64,000 nucleotides of DNA from Shewanella marinintestina (lineage in GTDB: Bacteria > Pseudomonadota > Gammaproteobacteria > Enterobacterales > Shewanellaceae). Positions 35,469 through 47,184 of this stretch are shown here, one piece after another. The stretch lies in assembly GCF_023283845.1 (NCBI RefSeq), contig NZ_JAKILC010000006.1:124001-188000 (forward strand), written 5' to 3'. How positions within the stretch are numbered: the first letter of the stretch is position 1; the number at the start of each line of letters is the position of its first letter. A program made the position numbers and the translations under genes. The notes beneath the pieces were generated by a model that had not been told where the DNA came from, ran no database searches, and worked only from the letters and a program-made list of their open reading frames with translations.

Positions 35469-36362
35469 TTAATTAACAGCAGTTTTTAGCAGCTCATTGG
35501 TTCTAGCGAGCTCTAATCTAGCGTAGCGATGTTCTACAAAGTCATAAATATTGGTCGCTAGGGCTAAGCGGAAGTAATTTGCAGCTTGTGCATGTTCACC
35601 ACGTTTTTGCGCAATCTTGGCCATATAAAAATAAGCTTCACAAAGGCGCTCCGCATACTCTTGAGGATGCTTTAATCCCTCTTGCGCCAAACTAAAAATC
35701 TGTTGCTTGGTTTTTGTTCCAAGGTAGTAGTCGACTAGTGCTGTTGCCCAAGCATTATCTTGCAATTGAGCTCTGTGCTGTGCAAGCTGACTCTTTGCAG
35801 CCACTTCGTCAATTTCTCGCTCAGCTAAATATAGCCATAGCACGCGGTAGCCATCGGACGGATCACGAGCATAAAAATCACTCATATCCGAAACGGCAAG
35901 CTCCATACGTTCGCCATAATAAAGAGAAATACCGCGATTTAAAAAGGCATAGTCGTAATCAGGAGAAAGCTCTATCACAGCATCGAATGCTTCATAAGCA
36001 CTTTCAAACTCACTTTCCTGAGTGTAGTAAATCCCAAGGAAGTTGTATGCATCTGCAAGATTAGGCTGTAGTTTCAACGCCTGATGGAAATCTATTCGGC
36101 TTAAGATGCGCAGGCCAACACGGTCATAAATCACGCCACGGTCATAATGAAAACGTGCACGTTGTTCTGGTGTTAACTCCACAGAAGCAAGGATTTCATT
36201 TAACTTTGCTAGAGTAATTTCTAACTTATAGTCAGGAGAGACTGGCGCAACTTTAATTGCCGCTTGCTGATCATTTTCAGACTGAGTGGATACACATCCT
36301 GTCAGCAGCATACTCATACTTGCCATTGCGAGGATTACGGCTGTTCGCATCATTTGATTCAT
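35469..36362 (-). CDS. nlpI: lipoprotein NlpI
   Basis: 297 residues. A lipoprotein signal ends in the lipobox LLTGC (Cys near residue 23). The mature part is a run of TPR repeats (for example FHYDRGVIYDRVGL, AYNFLGIYYTQ, AFLNRGISLYYGER). NlpI is an outer-membrane adaptor that brings peptidoglycan hydrolases and the Prc protease together. It lies directly downstream of pnp, as in E. coli, with the pnp terminator in between; a promoter of its own or readthrough would express it. Confidence 0.94.
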   Translation of the reverse strand: MNQMMRTAVILAMASMSMLLTGCVSTQSENDQQAAIKVAPVSPDYKLEITLAKLNEILASVELTPEQRARFHYDRGVIYDRVGLRILSRIDFHQALKLQPNLADAYNFLGIYYTQESEFESAYEAFDAVIELSPDYDYAFLNRGISLYYGERMELAVSDMSDFYARDPSDGYRVLWLYLAEREIDEVAAKSQLAQHRAQLQDNAWATALVDYYLGTKTKQQIFSLAQEGLKHPQEYAERLCEAYFYMAKIAQKRGEHAQAANYFRLALATNIYDFVEHRYARLELARTNELLKTAVN

Positions 36363-36485
36363 CCATTTAACCTTTTGAGTTCGCCAATAGCCTCAATCAT
36401 AGCAACCCCTATTCATGACTGCTATCAAGGATTTGAAAATAATCTTATTATTGCCGATTAATTAATCAGAGCAATATATTAAAGC

Positions 36486-36513
36486 CAAAAAAAGGAGGCT
36501 CATGGCCTCCTTT
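36486..36513 (-). terminator. terminator after pnp
   Basis: Minus strand: AAAGGAGGC-CATGA-GCCTCCTTT followed by T residues, about 20 bases after the pnp stop. Confidence 0.9.
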
Positions 36514-36532
36514 AGATTCAAAGTGCTAGTGC

Positions 36533-38638
36533 TTATTCAGCAGCTGGCGCTTCAGCTTTAGGTGCAGCTTCTTTCATAGAAAGACGTACACGGCCTTGGC
36601 GGTCAACTTCCATCACTTTAACTTTAACTTCTTGACCCACTTCTAGGTAGTCAGACACGTTCGCAACGCGCTCTTCAGCGATTTGAGAAATGTGTACTAG
36701 ACCATCTTTACCAGGAAGAATTGTTACGAATGCACCGAAGTCAACGATACGAACAACTTTACCGTTGTATACAGTACCCACTTCAACTTCTGCAGTGATC
36801 TCTTCAATACGACGGATAGCTTCTTTAGTTGCATCGCCATTTGAAGAAGCAATCTTAACTGTACCGTCGTCATCAAGCTCAATCGTAGTACCGGTTTCTT
36901 CAGTAAGTGCACGAATAGTTGCACCACCTTTACCAATAACGTCACGGATCTTCTCAGGGTTGATCTTGATAGTCGTGATACGTGGAGCGTGATCAGAGAT
37001 ATCTTCACGGTGTCCAGAGATTGCTTGGTCCATAACATTTAGGATATGAACACGTGCACCGTATGCTTGCTGTAGAGCAATCTGCATGATCTCTTTAGTG
37101 ATACCTTCAATCTTGATATCCATCTGCAGTGCAGTAATACCGTCACGAGTACCGGCTACTTTAAAGTCCATGTCACCTAAGTGATCTTCATCGCCTAGAA
37201 TGTCAGAAAGAACAACGAAATCGTCGCCTTCTTTAACTAGGCCCATTGCGATACCTGCAACTGAAGTCTTGATTGGTACACCTGCATCCATAAGAGCAAG
37301 AGAAGTACCACATACAGAAGCCATAGAGCTTGAACCGTTAGATTCAGTGATTTCTGACACGATACGTACGCTGTATGGGAATTCTTCAGCTGTAGGCATA
37401 ACAGCGTTGATACCACGCCATGCTAGCTTACCGTGACCAATTTCACGACGCTTAGGAGAACCAACCATGCCTGTTTCACCAACAGAGTATGGAGGGAAGT
37501 TGTAGTGAAGCATAAAGCGGTTTGTAGACTCGCCCATGATGCTATCAATCTTCTGTGCATCACGCTCAGTACCAAGAGTACAAGTTACTAGCGCCTGTGT
37601 TTCACCACGAGTGAACAAAGAGCTACCGTGAGTACGTGGAAGTACACCAGCCATAACGTTAAGCGCACGAACCATATCAGGTTCACGACCATCGATACGT
37701 GGATTACCCGCAATGATACGGCTACGAACAACTTTCTTCTCTAAGCTACCAAGAAGACCGTCGATTTCGCGCGAATCAGCTTCTGGGTTCTCAGCCAATA
37801 GTGCTTCTTTAGCAGCAGACTTTACAACGCCAACTTGAGCGTAACGGTCTTGCTTAACTTCGATTTGGTAAGCTTCAGTAAGACCCGCTTCAGCCAAGTC
37901 TTTAATCTTAGCAACAAGAGTTTCGTCTTGTACTGGTGCAGACCAATCCCACACAGGCTTGTTAACTTCAGCTTGAAGTTCTTTAATCGCTTGAATAACA
38001 ACTTGCTGTTGGTCATGACCATAAACAACTGCGCCTAGCATAACTTCTTCAGGCAATGCGCTTGCTTCAGATTCAACCATTAGTACGGCGCTTTCTGTAC
38101 CAGCAACTGAAAGCTCTAATTGGCTATCAACTAGTTGAGAAACCGTTGGGTTAAGAATGTATTCGCCGTTTACGTAACCAACACGCGCTGAACCTAGTGG
38201 ACCATTAAATGGAATACCAGAGATAGAAAGTGCAGCAGAAGTACCGATCATAGAGATAACTTCTGGGCTGATTTCTGGATCAACAGAAACAACAGTGATG
38301 ATGACTTGAACTTCGTTCTTAAAACCGTTCGGGAATAATGGACGGATTGGACGGTCGATTAGACGTGCAGTAAGGGTTTCACCTTCAGATGGACGACCTT
38401 CGCGCTTGAAGAATCCACCAGGGATTTTACCAGCTGCGTATGTTTTTTCCTGGTAATTAACGGTTAGCGGGAAAAAGTCACGGCCTGGCTCTTCAAACTT
38501 CTTGCCAACAACAGTCACTAAAACTGTTGTATCACCCATACTTGCCAAAACAGCTGCATCTGCTTGACGTGCAATAACCCCAGTCTCTAATGTGACTGTG
38601 TGCTGACCATATTCAAAACTCTTTACGATTGGATTCAC
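36533..38638 (-). CDS. pnp: polyribonucleotide nucleotidyltransferase (PNPase)
   Basis: About 701 residues. Two RNase PH-type domains (motifs [14 protein letters not shown] near residue 95 and [15 protein letters not shown] near 375) are linked by a helical segment; a KH domain ([16 protein letters not shown]) and an S1 domain ([17 protein letters not shown]) follow near 560-690. It degrades RNA with phosphate as part of the degradosome. The GTG at 38638 fits the AAGGA site nine bases upstream and the E. coli start (NPIV); the ATG three codons earlier touches the AAGGA and is less likely. Confidence 0.96.
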   Translation of the reverse strand: MNPIVKSFEYGQHTVTLETGVIARQADAAVLASMGDTTVLVTVVGKKFEEPGRDFFPLTVNYQEKTYAAGKIPGGFFKREGRPSEGETLTARLIDRPIRPLFPNGFKNEVQVIITVVSVDPEISPEVISMIGTSAALSISGIPFNGPLGSARVGYVNGEYILNPTVSQLVDSQLELSVAGTESAVLMVESEASALPEEVMLGAVVYGHDQQQVVIQAIKELQAEVNKPVWDWSAPVQDETLVAKIKDLAEAGLTEAYQIEVKQDRYAQVGVVKSAAKEALLAENPEADSREIDGLLGSLEKKVVRSRIIAGNPRIDGREPDMVRALNVMAGVLPRTHGSSLFTRGETQALVTCTLGTERDAQKIDSIMGESTNRFMLHYNFPPYSVGETGMVGSPKRREIGHGKLAWRGINAVMPTAEEFPYSVRIVSEITESNGSSSMASVCGTSLALMDAGVPIKTSVAGIAMGLVKEGDDFVVLSDILGDEDHLGDMDFKVAGTRDGITALQMDIKIEGITKEIMQIALQQAYGARVHILNVMDQAISGHREDISDHAPRITTIKINPEKIRDVIGKGGATIRALTEETGTTIELDDDGTVKIASSNGDATKEAIRRIEEITAEVEVGTVYNGKVVRIVDFGAFVTILPGKDGLVHISQIAEERVANVSDYLEVGQEVKVKVMEVDRQGRVRLSMKEAAPKAEAPAAE

Positions 38639-38839
38639 GTGAACCATTCCTTAATATTTAATTACCTTAATTACGCGCGTAAGTATACTGCAAGTTTATT
38701 CAATAGTTAAAGAGAATGATTGATGACAAAGAGCAATCTTTTCTCTAAAGTGGTTCAATCAGCCTAAGAGCATGATAACTGCACGCCTGTCGCCATCAAA
38801 ACAATATGCATAAGCCATTGATATTAAGGACAAGGATTG

Positions 38840-40882
38840 ATGAAGGAGCGTTTCAAATCTCTCACTTGGAAGCAGACTATTTTGGTCGTGTCAGCAGCAT
38901 TATTTTTTGCCGTAGCGATCTTTATTGTTGAAATATCATGGCTTGTGAATGATGCCAGGAAAACCCTGACCACCAATCAACATGAACTTTTAGATTCGGT
39001 AGAGCAACCCGCTACAAACGCTGTTTGGGCTCTCGATGATGTCCTGGCCACACAAACCGTGCAAGGGCTCATAAAAGTCCAACATGTTAGATCCGCAATT
39101 TTAGAATTAGACGACCAAAGCCCTTTTGTTTCTGTCAACAATGGAGCCATGACTACAAGTCCACAAATCTTTCAAGACATAAGCGCAGAGTTATTTGGCG
39201 ATTTAAAGCAAATATCACGCAATATATATCGACCATACTATGTTGATAGTAATGGCAATGAAGAGCTAATCGGAACATTAATCGTTGCTTATGATACACA
39301 AGAGCTCACCAACTCTTTATTTTTAACACTGAGGTTAAGCTTGTGGGCTACCTTAGCGAGAGCATTTCTACTGACGCTGGTGCTTTCCATCGTTTTCCAT
39401 CGCTTTTTAACTCAACCCATCGCTCGAATAAGCAATTCAATCGATAATATTGACCCGGAGTCTCCAGCAGCGAACCTCTTACCTATACCAAGTTCACATC
39501 AAGACGATGAACTTGGCCTTGTTGCCTCAAAATTAAACCAAATTTTAGTTCAATTTGATAAGACCCAAACCAAACTCCGTAAAATGGCAACGCGAGACCC
39601 ATTAACAGGCTTACCCAATCGCACCTTGCTGCTTGAAACTATTGCAGTAACCATTTCGCGAGCTAAACAACAGCAGTGTCAATTTGTTCTGTTATTTATC
39701 GATTTAGACCGTTTCAAGACCGTAAATGACTCATTAGGTCATGAAGTTGGTGATCAGTTTTTAATTAGGGTCGCCCGCACCCTAGAGTTAATCTCGGCCA
39801 ATATAGGTACGGTTGCCAGACTCGGTGGCGATGAGTTTGTGATACTGGCTGATGGTTTAGAATCCCCAGCCCAGGCCGCAGACTTTGTCGACAAGTTACT
39901 AAAACAACTCAATAATCCAATGCTTCTCAATGAACATACCGTTCACCCCGCAGCATCAGTGGGAATAGCAATTTATCCTGATGATGGTTTACGAGCAGAC
40001 GATCTTATTCGCCATGCTGATATTGCAATGTATAGCGCCAAAGCGGCTGGTTCAAATCAGTGGGCCTACTTTAAGCCGCAAATGACCGAACGTGCAGCGG
40101 TAAGATTAAAAACTGAAGCATCTTTACATGACGCACTAAACAATGATGAATTCTTATTGTACTTCCAGCCAAAGCTCGATATAAAAACCGGCGAACTAAT
40201 TGGTTGTGAAGCGCTTATTCGCTGGCAAAAAGACGGTAGATTGATTAGCCCAATCTCTTTTATACCTGTCGCGGAAGACACAGGAATTATTGTCCCGATT
40301 GGTCGCTGGGTCATAGAACAAACCTGTAAAACCATCCGTGATTGGCAAAATCGATTTCAAGTTTCGATTCCTATTGCGATGAATGTTGCGACTCAACAAT
40401 TCCAAAACGCCAGTTTAGTGCCAGATATTAAACAAGCATCTCTTCGCTATCAGATTGCTCCAGAGTTGCTCGAAATAGAGATAACAGAAACCTCATTAAT
40501 GAACGATATTGAATCGGCTATCACCAAGCTTCAACAACTAAAAGTAGCGGGGTTTGGAATTGCAGTTGACGATTTTGGTACAGGCTACTCGTCGTTATCT
40601 TATTTACGCCGTTTGCCCATCACCACCATGAAGATTGATCGCTGTTTTGTGTCAGATTTACCGGATGATAGTGCAATTGCATCAACTATCTTAATGCTAG
40701 GAAAGCAGCTTAAGCTTAATATTGTGGCCGAGGGAATTGAAAACGAACAACAGCTCGCTTGGTTGCAAGACAGAGGTTGCCAGATAGGACAAGGGTTTTA
40801 TTTTAGTGAACCTTTATCGGCAGGTGATTTCGAACAAAAATATATTGTAGTTAAACCTAGCGCCATTAAAACAATTAGTTAG
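38840..40882 (+). CDS. membrane GGDEF-EAL protein (diguanylate cyclase/phosphodiesterase)
   Basis: 680 residues. An N-terminal helix, a periplasmic region of about 130 residues, a second helix and a HAMP-like linker lead to a GGDEF domain with intact RLGGDEF and DLDRFKTVND, and an EAL domain with intact CEALIRW, EIEITETSLM, DDFGTGYSSLSYL and AEGIE. The inhibitory I-site (RxxD before GGDEF) is absent. Both activities are possible; net direction cannot be predicted. TTG 38837 and ATG 38840 are adjacent; ATG with AAGGA nine bases upstream is chosen. The gene lies between pnp and rpsO on the opposite strand, splitting a pair that is contiguous in E. coli. Confidence 0.9.
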   Translation: MKERFKSLTWKQTILVVSAALFFAVAIFIVEISWLVNDARKTLTTNQHELLDSVEQPATNAVWALDDVLATQTVQGLIKVQHVRSAILELDDQSPFVSVNNGAMTTSPQIFQDISAELFGDLKQISRNIYRPYYVDSNGNEELIGTLIVAYDTQELTNSLFLTLRLSLWATLARAFLLTLVLSIVFHRFLTQPIARISNSIDNIDPESPAANLLPIPSSHQDDELGLVASKLNQILVQFDKTQTKLRKMATRDPLTGLPNRTLLLETIAVTISRAKQQQCQFVLLFIDLDRFKTVNDSLGHEVGDQFLIRVARTLELISANIGTVARLGGDEFVILADGLESPAQAADFVDKLLKQLNNPMLLNEHTVHPAASVGIAIYPDDGLRADDLIRHADIAMYSAKAAGSNQWAYFKPQMTERAAVRLKTEASLHDALNNDEFLLYFQPKLDIKTGELIGCEALIRWQKDGRLISPISFIPVAEDTGIIVPIGRWVIEQTCKTIRDWQNRFQVSIPIAMNVATQQFQNASLVPDIKQASLRYQIAPELLEIEITETSLMNDIESAITKLQQLKVAGFGIAVDDFGTGYSSLSYLRRLPITTMKIDRCFVSDLPDDSAIASTILMLGKQLKLNIVAEGIENEQQLAWLQDRGCQIGQGFYFSEPLSAGDFEQKYIVVKPSAIKTIS

Positions 40883-41067
40883 CATCCTCTATCACAAGCC
40901 TCAGCCCTTACATCAGATGTATTCATACCTGTTGAGCTTATGACTACCAATTTTAGCATCTATATTTGGCTTCTAAGCACACGGTAACTTTTCCCCCCTC
41001 TTTTTTGGTAATCCTTTTATACAACCACAAGCAGCTAATATGCCCCCTGATAGCTAAATTTCAGATA

Positions 41068-41094
41068 CAAAAAAAGGAGACATAGCCTCCTTTT
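41068..41094 (-). terminator. terminator after rpsO
   Basis: Minus strand: AAAAGGAG-GCTATGT-CTCCTTTT followed by T residues, 20 bases after the rpsO stop. Confidence 0.88.
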
Positions 41095-41113
41095 AATAGA
41101 TCAGACGTTAAAA

Positions 41114-41383
41114 TTAACGACGTAGACCTAACTTCTTGATTAGCTCTTGGTAACGTACAACTTCAGTACGCTTAAGGTAAGCAAGAAGCTTACGACGAGA
41201 GCTAACCATACGTAGTAGACCACGACGTGAATGGTGATCGTGGATGTGCTCTTTGAAGTGACCTTGTAGGTGGTTGATCTGTGCAGTTAACAGAGCAACT
41301 TGAACTTCAGTAGAACCAGTGTCGTTTTCACAACGACCGAATTCAGCTAGGATTTGAGCTTTAGCTTCAACACTTAGTGACAT
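41114..41383 (-). CDS. rpsO: 30S ribosomal protein S15
   Basis: 89 residues, the standard size. The sequence has the S15 core: [21 protein letters not shown] and [18 protein letters not shown]. It binds 16S rRNA early in 30S assembly. The ATG at 41383 follows GGAGA; the longer frame by four residues is not conserved. It is the last gene of the rimP-nusA-infB-rbfA-truB-rpsO series. Autoregulation through its leader is known in E. coli; the leader here contains a hairpin (41453-41475) but I do not claim the same mechanism. Confidence 0.97.
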   Translation of the reverse strand: MSLSVEAKAQILAEFGRCENDTGSTEVQVALLTAQINHLQGHFKEHIHDHHSRRGLLRMVSSRRKLLAYLKRTEVVRYQELIKKLGLRR

Positions 41384-41452
41384 TTCTATCTCCAAAATAT
41401 TACATTAAAATTCTTTAGCCGATCACTAACTCAGCCAAAGGGGCGCGCCATT

Positions 41453-41475
41453 CTACCTATTTACATAATAGGTAG
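41453..41475 (-). other. hairpin in the truB-rpsO spacer
   Basis: CTACCTATT-TACAT-AATAGGTAG, a perfect 9-bp stem in the 120-base spacer, about 29 bases after the truB stop. No T run follows, so it is more likely an mRNA processing or protection element than a terminator. Confidence 0.5.
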
Positions 41476-41503
41476 CAATACTAATATCAGATTAAATCTG
41501 CGA

Positions 41504-42451
41504 TTAGGCTTGCGGCTCTCTTAAAACGATGAGTCGCTTAGGTGCAAGCTGACCATCGTCATTCATTTGGCCAATACCAACAAACTTGCGCTCATCACCA
41601 ATAGTGATCCGCACTAGCTCATCGACAGGCAAATTCGAAACTTGAACTGGGTTACCGTTCATTAAATAAGTGGCTAATTCATCAGAGACGTTCACCTCTT
41701 TAAAGCCACTAACTGCAGTATCCATAGGTAATAGCAGTGGGTCTAATACATCAGACAAAGTCAAAGACTCTTCTTCAGCTTTAGCCACTAACTCTTCAAG
41801 TTGCTTCAGTGACACCATCTTATCGTATGGATAGCCTGCAACCTGAGTACGGCGCAACATAATCACGTGTGCGCCACAGCCTAGCATCTCACCTAAATCA
41901 TCGGTGATAGTTCGGATGTAAGTGCCCTTTGAACAATGGATATCTAACGTTAACTCATCGCCTTCTAAGCTGATAAAGTTAAGTTCAAATACATTGATAG
42001 GACGCGCCTCACGTGGTACTTCAATGCCTTCACGCGCATATTTATATAAAGGTTGACCTTGATATTTAAGCGCCGAAAACATTGAAGGCACCTGCATGGT
42101 TTCACCACGAAAGTGCTCTAAAGCTGTTTCTAATTGCTCTTGAGTGAAGTTAATTTCTCTCGTTTGAACAATTTCACCATCTGAATCACTGGTGTCGGTG
42201 CGTTGACCCAGTTTTGCCGTCACTAAATAACGCTTATCAGCGTCAAGCAAGTGTTGGGAAAACTTAGTCGCTTCACCTAAGCAGATAGGTAACATACCCG
42301 TTGCTAGCGGATCCAGAGCGCCAGTATGACCTGCTTTATTTGCATTAAAAAAGCGTTTAACTCTTTGTAGCGCAAAGTTAGAGCTCATGCCGGTGTCTTT
42401 ATCTAACAGTACAATACCGTCGATAAAACGGCCGCGAGAACGACGTGCCAT
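41504..42451 (-). CDS. truB: tRNA pseudouridine-55 synthase
   Basis: 315 residues. The catalytic Asp is in [15 protein letters not shown] near residue 48, and the C-terminal part forms a PUA-like domain. It makes pseudouridine 55 in the T loop of tRNAs. The start ATG shares one base with the rbfA stop (TAATG), so translation is probably coupled. Conserved order rbfA-truB-rpsO. Confidence 0.97.
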   Translation of the reverse strand: MARRSRGRFIDGIVLLDKDTGMSSNFALQRVKRFFNANKAGHTGALDPLATGMLPICLGEATKFSQHLLDADKRYLVTAKLGQRTDTSDSDGEIVQTREINFTQEQLETALEHFRGETMQVPSMFSALKYQGQPLYKYAREGIEVPREARPINVFELNFISLEGDELTLDIHCSKGTYIRTITDDLGEMLGCGAHVIMLRRTQVAGYPYDKMVSLKQLEELVAKAEEESLTLSDVLDPLLLPMDTAVSGFKEVNVSDELATYLMNGNPVQVSNLPVDELVRITIGDERKFVGIGQMNDDGQLAPKRLIVLREPQA

Positions 42452-42879
42452 TACTTATCGCCCTCATCCTTAGAATCATCTTGAGTAGCATCAGGTTCAA
42501 TACCGTGTTGCTTCTGCTTAGCTTCATCGTTGCTGATAACGCGGCTAACTAGATTAGACATACGCATACCTTCAACAAGTGAACTATCGTAGATAAAACG
42601 TAATTCAGGCATCACACGCAGCTTCATGCGGCCTGCAACTAATGAACGAATGTAACCCGCTGCAGCGTCTAACGCTTCAACTTTCTGCTCGACAAGTTTG
42701 ATGTCTTCTTCAAAGAAGGTGACATAAACTTTTGCGTAGCTAAGGTCGCGAGACACATCAACGTCATTAACAGTGACAAAACCGATACGTGGGTCTTTCA
42801 TGTCACGCTGAAGAACAACGGCTAGCTCTTGCTGTAGCTGCTGTGCGATACGGCGTGTACGACTAAATTCTTTTGCCAT
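42451..42879 (-). CDS. rbfA: ribosome-binding factor A
   Basis: 142 residues, a KH-like fold protein needed for 16S rRNA maturation and cold growth. Visible family motifs: [29 protein letters not shown] and the ending [15 protein letters not shown]. The acidic/Gln tail after residue 118 is variable. It follows infB across a strong hairpin (42900-42922). Confidence 0.96.
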   Translation of the reverse strand: MAKEFSRTRRIAQQLQQELAVVLQRDMKDPRIGFVTVNDVDVSRDLSYAKVYVTFFEEDIKLVEQKVEALDAAAGYIRSLVAGRMKLRVMPELRFIYDSSLVEGMRMSNLVSRVISNDEAKQKQHGIEPDATQDDSKDEGDK

Positions 42880-42899
42880 AATATATTTGCCATAAATAT

Positions 42900-42923
42900 T
42901 AAGGGCGGCTAACGCCGCCCTTA
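42900..42923 (-). terminator. strong hairpin between infB and rbfA
   Basis: AAGGGCGGC-TAAC-GCCGCCCTT, 9-bp GC-rich stem about 17 bases after the infB stop. The T run on the minus strand is weak (TTAATATTT), so it may attenuate rather than stop transcription into rbfA. Confidence 0.6.
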
Positions 42924-42939
42924 TAACTAACTCGATAAA

Positions 42940-45630
42940 TTACAAGGTACGTGCAATTTCTACCGTTTCGAAGACTTCAATCTGATCGCCAACTCTGACG
43001 TCATTATAGTTCTTCACACCGATACCACATTCCATGCCGTTACGAACATCGTTAACGTCATCTTTAAAGCGGCGAAGAGATTCAAGCTCACCTTCATAGA
43101 TAACAACGTTGTCACGTAGAACGCGGATTGGAGCGCTACGCTTGATGGTACCTTCGGTAACCATACAACCAGCGATTGCACCAATCTTAGGCGACTTAAA
43201 TACGTCACGAACTTCAGCAAGACCAATAATCTCTTGCTTGAACTCAGGTGCTAGCATGCCGCTCATTGCGTCACGAACTTCATCAATCAATTGATAAATG
43301 ATGCTGTAGTAACGTAGATCAACACTTTCACTATCAACAACTTTACGCGCCTGTGCATCAGCACGAACGTTAAAGCCAACCATGATAGCGTTAGACGCTG
43401 CAGCTAGAGTTGCATCAGTTTCAGTTAAGCCACCCACACCGCGAGCGATGATGTTAACTTTAACTTCGTCTGTTGATAGCTTCTCAAGTGAGTCAGCAAT
43501 CGCTTCAAGTGAACCTTGAACGTCTGCTTTAAGTACCAAGTTAAGCTCTTGAACTTCACCTTCAACCATATTGGCGAACATGTTTTCAAGCTTAGACTTC
43601 TGCTGACGTGCAAGTTTAACATCACGGAACTTACCTTGACGGTAAAGTGCAACTTCACGTGCTTTACGCTCATCGCGTACAACAGTCGCTTCATCACCCG
43701 CTGATGGCACACCAGAAAGACCTAAGATCTCTACTGGAATTGATGGACCCGCTTCAGTGATAGACTTACCGTTCTCGTCTTTCATTGCACGGACTTTACC
43801 GTACTCTAGACCACATAGAACGATATCGCCTTGCTTAAGTGTACCTTCTTGTACAAGCACGGTTGCAACTGGACCACGGCCTTTATCAAGCTTAGACTCA
43901 ACAACAACACCCGCAGCCATACCTTCACGAACCGCTTTAAGCTCAAGTACTTCAGCTTCTAGAAGAATACCTTCTAGTAGTTCGTCGATACCTGTACCTG
44001 CTTTAGCTGAAACGTGAACAAACATGTTGTTTCCGCCCCAGTCTTCAGACATTACGCCGTGCTGAGAAAGCTCAGACTTAACGCGATCTGGATCAGCTTC
44101 AGGCTTATCAATCTTGTTGACAGCAACAATCAGAGGTACACCACCCGCTTTAGCGTGTTGGATAGCTTCGATTGTTTGTGGCATTACACCATCGTCTGCT
44201 GCAACTACAAGAATTACGATGTCAGTTGCCTTAGCACCACGAGCACGCATAGCGGTAAACGCCGCGTGACCAGGAGTATCTAAGAAAGTGATCATACCGT
44301 TATCAGTTTCAACGTGGTATGCACCGATGTGCTGAGTAATACCACCCGCCTCACCTGATGCAACTTTAGCACGACGAATGTAATCAAGAAGCGATGTTTT
44401 ACCATGGTCAACGTGACCCATAATGGTAACAACTGGCGCACGAGGTTCAACTTTAACGTCACCGTTACGGTCAGCAAGTACTTGGTGCTCTAGTTCGTTT
44501 TCACGAGTAAGCACTACTTTGTGGCCCATTTCTTCAGCAACTAGCTGCGCAGTTTCTTGGTCTAGGACTTGGTTAATAGTAACCATAGAGCCCATCTTCA
44601 TCATCTGCTTGATGATTTCAGTCGCCTTGATTGACATCTTAGAAGCCAACTCAGAAACTGATACCGTTTCACCGATGCTTACGTCAGCTTTAACCACTGC
44701 AGCAGGCTTGGTGAATGCGTGATCCATTGACTCAGGTGCTACACTACGGTTGTTACGTGTGTTACGTGAGTTACGGTTGTCACGACGGTTGTCTTTAGCG
44801 CGCTTACCTTTGCCGCCAGGCTTACCTGCACCCGCATTAGCGTTAGCATTGTTGCCAGCGTTAGCTGAAGGCTTACGTGGACGACGACCGCGCTTTTCTG
44901 CGTTAGCATCTGCAGTATCTTCAGCTGCACGCGCTTCAGTAGAGGTAGTCACGTGGTGATCAACTGATTTCTCAGCTTCTTTACGTGCTTTTTCTTCTTC
45001 AGCCCAACGCTTTTCGTTTTCTTCTGCTAGACGACGAGCCACTTCTGCTGTTGCAGCCGCTTCTTCGTCTGCTTTTGCTTTTGCTGCCGCTTCTTGAGCT
45101 GCAACCAATTTAGCTTCTTCTGCTTTAGCAGCTTTGTCTTCAGCACTTTCTACTGCTGGTTTTTCTGTTTGCACTTTTGCTTTCGCCTTAGCTTCGGCTT
45201 CTGCCTTAGCTTTTGCTTTCGCTTCAGCATCGGCTTTTGCCTTTGCTTCTACTTCAGCTTTTGCTTTAGCTTCAGCTTCTGCTGCCGCTTTAGCTTCTTC
45301 TGCTTTAGCCGCTGCTAATTCCGCTTCAGCCGCTTCATCACGCTTAACGAACGTACGCTTTTTACGTACTTCGACTTTCACGTCTTTTGACTGTCCGCCA
45401 CTACCAGCAACACTGAGTGTTGAAACTGATTTGCGTTGTAATGTCATTTTCTGTGGGGCTGCATCGCCACCGTGTTGCTTCTTAAGGAAATCAAGCAACT
45501 GCTGTTTTTCAGATTCAGAAACCGTATCACTTGCCGACTTCTTGATACCAGCCTGAGAAAACTGTTCGACTAAACGATCAGCGCTTTTCCCAACTTCCTT
45601 GGCTAGCTTGTCTACTGTAGTATCCGCCAT
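42940..45630 (-). CDS. infB: translation initiation factor IF-2
   Basis: 896 residues. The N-terminus has an IF2_N domain ([21 protein letters not shown]), then a low-complexity charged linker of Ala, Glu and Lys (about residues 100-225), a second IF2_N domain near 320, and the GTPase domain: [10 protein letters not shown] near 406, DTPGHAAF near 452 and NKIDKP near 506, followed by domains II to IV. It delivers initiator tRNA to the ribosome. AGGGGAG precedes the ATG. It follows nusA by 27 bases. Shorter forms from internal starts are known in E. coli and may occur here. Confidence 0.98.
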   Translation of the reverse strand: MADTTVDKLAKEVGKSADRLVEQFSQAGIKKSASDTVSESEKQQLLDFLKKQHGGDAAPQKMTLQRKSVSTLSVAGSGGQSKDVKVEVRKKRTFVKRDEAAEAELAAAKAEEAKAAAEAEAKAKAEVEAKAKADAEAKAKAKAEAEAKAKAKVQTEKPAVESAEDKAAKAEEAKLVAAQEAAAKAKADEEAAATAEVARRLAEENEKRWAEEEKARKEAEKSVDHHVTTSTEARAAEDTADANAEKRGRRPRKPSANAGNNANANAGAGKPGGKGKRAKDNRRDNRNSRNTRNNRSVAPESMDHAFTKPAAVVKADVSIGETVSVSELASKMSIKATEIIKQMMKMGSMVTINQVLDQETAQLVAEEMGHKVVLTRENELEHQVLADRNGDVKVEPRAPVVTIMGHVDHGKTSLLDYIRRAKVASGEAGGITQHIGAYHVETDNGMITFLDTPGHAAFTAMRARGAKATDIVILVVAADDGVMPQTIEAIQHAKAGGVPLIVAVNKIDKPEADPDRVKSELSQHGVMSEDWGGNNMFVHVSAKAGTGIDELLEGILLEAEVLELKAVREGMAAGVVVESKLDKGRGPVATVLVQEGTLKQGDIVLCGLEYGKVRAMKDENGKSITEAGPSIPVEILGLSGVPSAGDEATVVRDERKAREVALYRQGKFRDVKLARQQKSKLENMFANMVEGEVQELNLVLKADVQGSLEAIADSLEKLSTDEVKVNIIARGVGGLTETDATLAAASNAIMVGFNVRADAQARKVVDSESVDLRYYSIIYQLIDEVRDAMSGMLAPEFKQEIIGLAEVRDVFKSPKIGAIAGCMVTEGTIKRSAPIRVLRDNVVIYEGELESLRRFKDDVNDVRNGMECGIGVKNYNDVRVGDQIEVFETVEIARTL

Positions 45631-45657
45631 ATATAAAACTCCCCTCTGCTGATCGAC

Positions 45658-47157
45658 TTATGCTTCTTCGCCAAACCAACAGATATTACGGGCAGCCATA
45701 ATTAGCTCGCCTGCTTTTTCTTCTGTTAATTCTTCAATTTCGATCAAATCATCAATGCCTTGTTCGGCCAAATCTTCAAGCGTAATAACGCCTTTGCTTG
45801 CCATTACGAATGCCAAGTGTCTATCCAAACCTTCTAACGCAAGAAGATCTTCACTTGGTTCAGCACCATCTAGTGCTTCCTCAGTCGCAAGAGCACGAGT
45901 AGAGATCGCAGCTTTTGCACGCTCTCTTAATGACTCAACGATATCTTCGTCGAATCCATCAATTTCTAATAGCTCTGATTCTGGAACGTAAGCAATCTCT
46001 TCTAGAGAAGTGAAACCTTCGTCAGAAAGTAGTTGAGCAAACTCTTCATCAACATCTAATGCTTGGATGAATAGGTTAACAACTTTAGCGCTTTCAGCTT
46101 GATGCTTAGCTTTCATGTCATCAACTGTCATTACGTTTAGTTCCCAACCAGAAAGTTGAGTTGCTAAACGAATGTTTTGACCATTACGGCCAATAGCTTG
46201 AGCTAGGCTATCTGCTTCTACAGCGATATCCATTGAGTGGTTGTCTTCATCAACAATGATTGAAGCCACATCAGCTGGAGCCATACAGTTAATTACGTAC
46301 TGAGCAGGGTTATCGTCCCAAAGCACGATATCAACACGCTCACCACCAAGTTCATTTGAAACCGCTTGTACACGTGCACCACGCATACCAACACACGCAC
46401 CGATAGGATCGATACGACGGTCATTAGACTTAACCGCAATCTTAGCGCGAGAACCTGGATCACGAGCAGCGCCCATGATTTCAATCATCTCGTCTTGGAT
46501 TTCCGGTACTTCAACACGGAAAAGCTCGATAAGCATATCTGGCTTAGTACGCGTTAGGAATAGCTGAGCACCGCGCGCTTCAGGACGTACAGAGTAAAGC
46601 AATGCACGAACACGGTCGCCAGGGCGGAAAGATTCACGAGAGATGAGATCTTCTCTGAATAGTACGCCGTCAGCATTGTTACCTAGATCAACAACGACGC
46701 TTTCGCGGTTACTCTTCTTTACAACACCAACAATCAGCTCACCTTCGCGATCACGGAACTGATCAACGATTTGTGCGCGCTCAGCTTCACGTACTTTTTG
46801 TACGATAACTTGCTTAGCTGTTTGAGTAGTAATGCGGTCGAATGCTACTGATTCAATTTCATCTTCGATGAAACCGCCTAACTCAACTTCTGGATCGTCA
46901 AATTTTGCTGCTTCAAGGGTGATTTCACGGAAAGGGTTTTCCAATGGAACGCCTTGATCTTCAACAACCATCCAACGACGGAATGTTTCATAAGCACCAG
47001 TCTTACGATCGATAGCAACACGAACTTCAATGTCACCTTCGTATTTTTTCTTGGTTGCTGTGGCTAGTGCAATTTCCAGCGCTTCAAAAATCTTTTCGCG
47101 CGGTACACCTTTCTCATTTGAAACCGCCTCAGCGACTAGCAGAATCTCTTTATTCAT
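45658..47157 (-). CDS. nusA: transcription termination/antitermination factor NusA
   Basis: 499 residues. In order: N-terminal RNA-polymerase-binding domain ([20 protein letters not shown]), an S1 domain near 135-200, two KH domains ([41 protein letters not shown]) and two acidic helix-hairpin repeats at the C-terminus, the gammaproteobacterial form. It controls pausing, termination and antitermination. A GAGG site lies seven bases before the ATG. It sits in the conserved rimP-nusA-infB operon. Confidence 0.98.
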   Translation of the reverse strand: MNKEILLVAEAVSNEKGVPREKIFEALEIALATATKKKYEGDIEVRVAIDRKTGAYETFRRWMVVEDQGVPLENPFREITLEAAKFDDPEVELGGFIEDEIESVAFDRITTQTAKQVIVQKVREAERAQIVDQFRDREGELIVGVVKKSNRESVVVDLGNNADGVLFREDLISRESFRPGDRVRALLYSVRPEARGAQLFLTRTKPDMLIELFRVEVPEIQDEMIEIMGAARDPGSRAKIAVKSNDRRIDPIGACVGMRGARVQAVSNELGGERVDIVLWDDNPAQYVINCMAPADVASIIVDEDNHSMDIAVEADSLAQAIGRNGQNIRLATQLSGWELNVMTVDDMKAKHQAESAKVVNLFIQALDVDEEFAQLLSDEGFTSLEEIAYVPESELLEIDGFDEDIVESLRERAKAAISTRALATEEALDGAEPSEDLLALEGLDRHLAFVMASKGVITLEDLAEQGIDDLIEIEELTEEKAGELIMAARNICWFGEEA

Positions 47158-47184
47158 TGTCTTGCCTCGTTCACCTTGAGTTCA

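Noticed and set aside
45094..45556. Plus-strand frames opposite the IF-2 linker
   Set aside because: Antisense shadows of the Ala/Glu/Lys linker of infB, rich in Phe/Ser/Ala; no ribosome-binding site.
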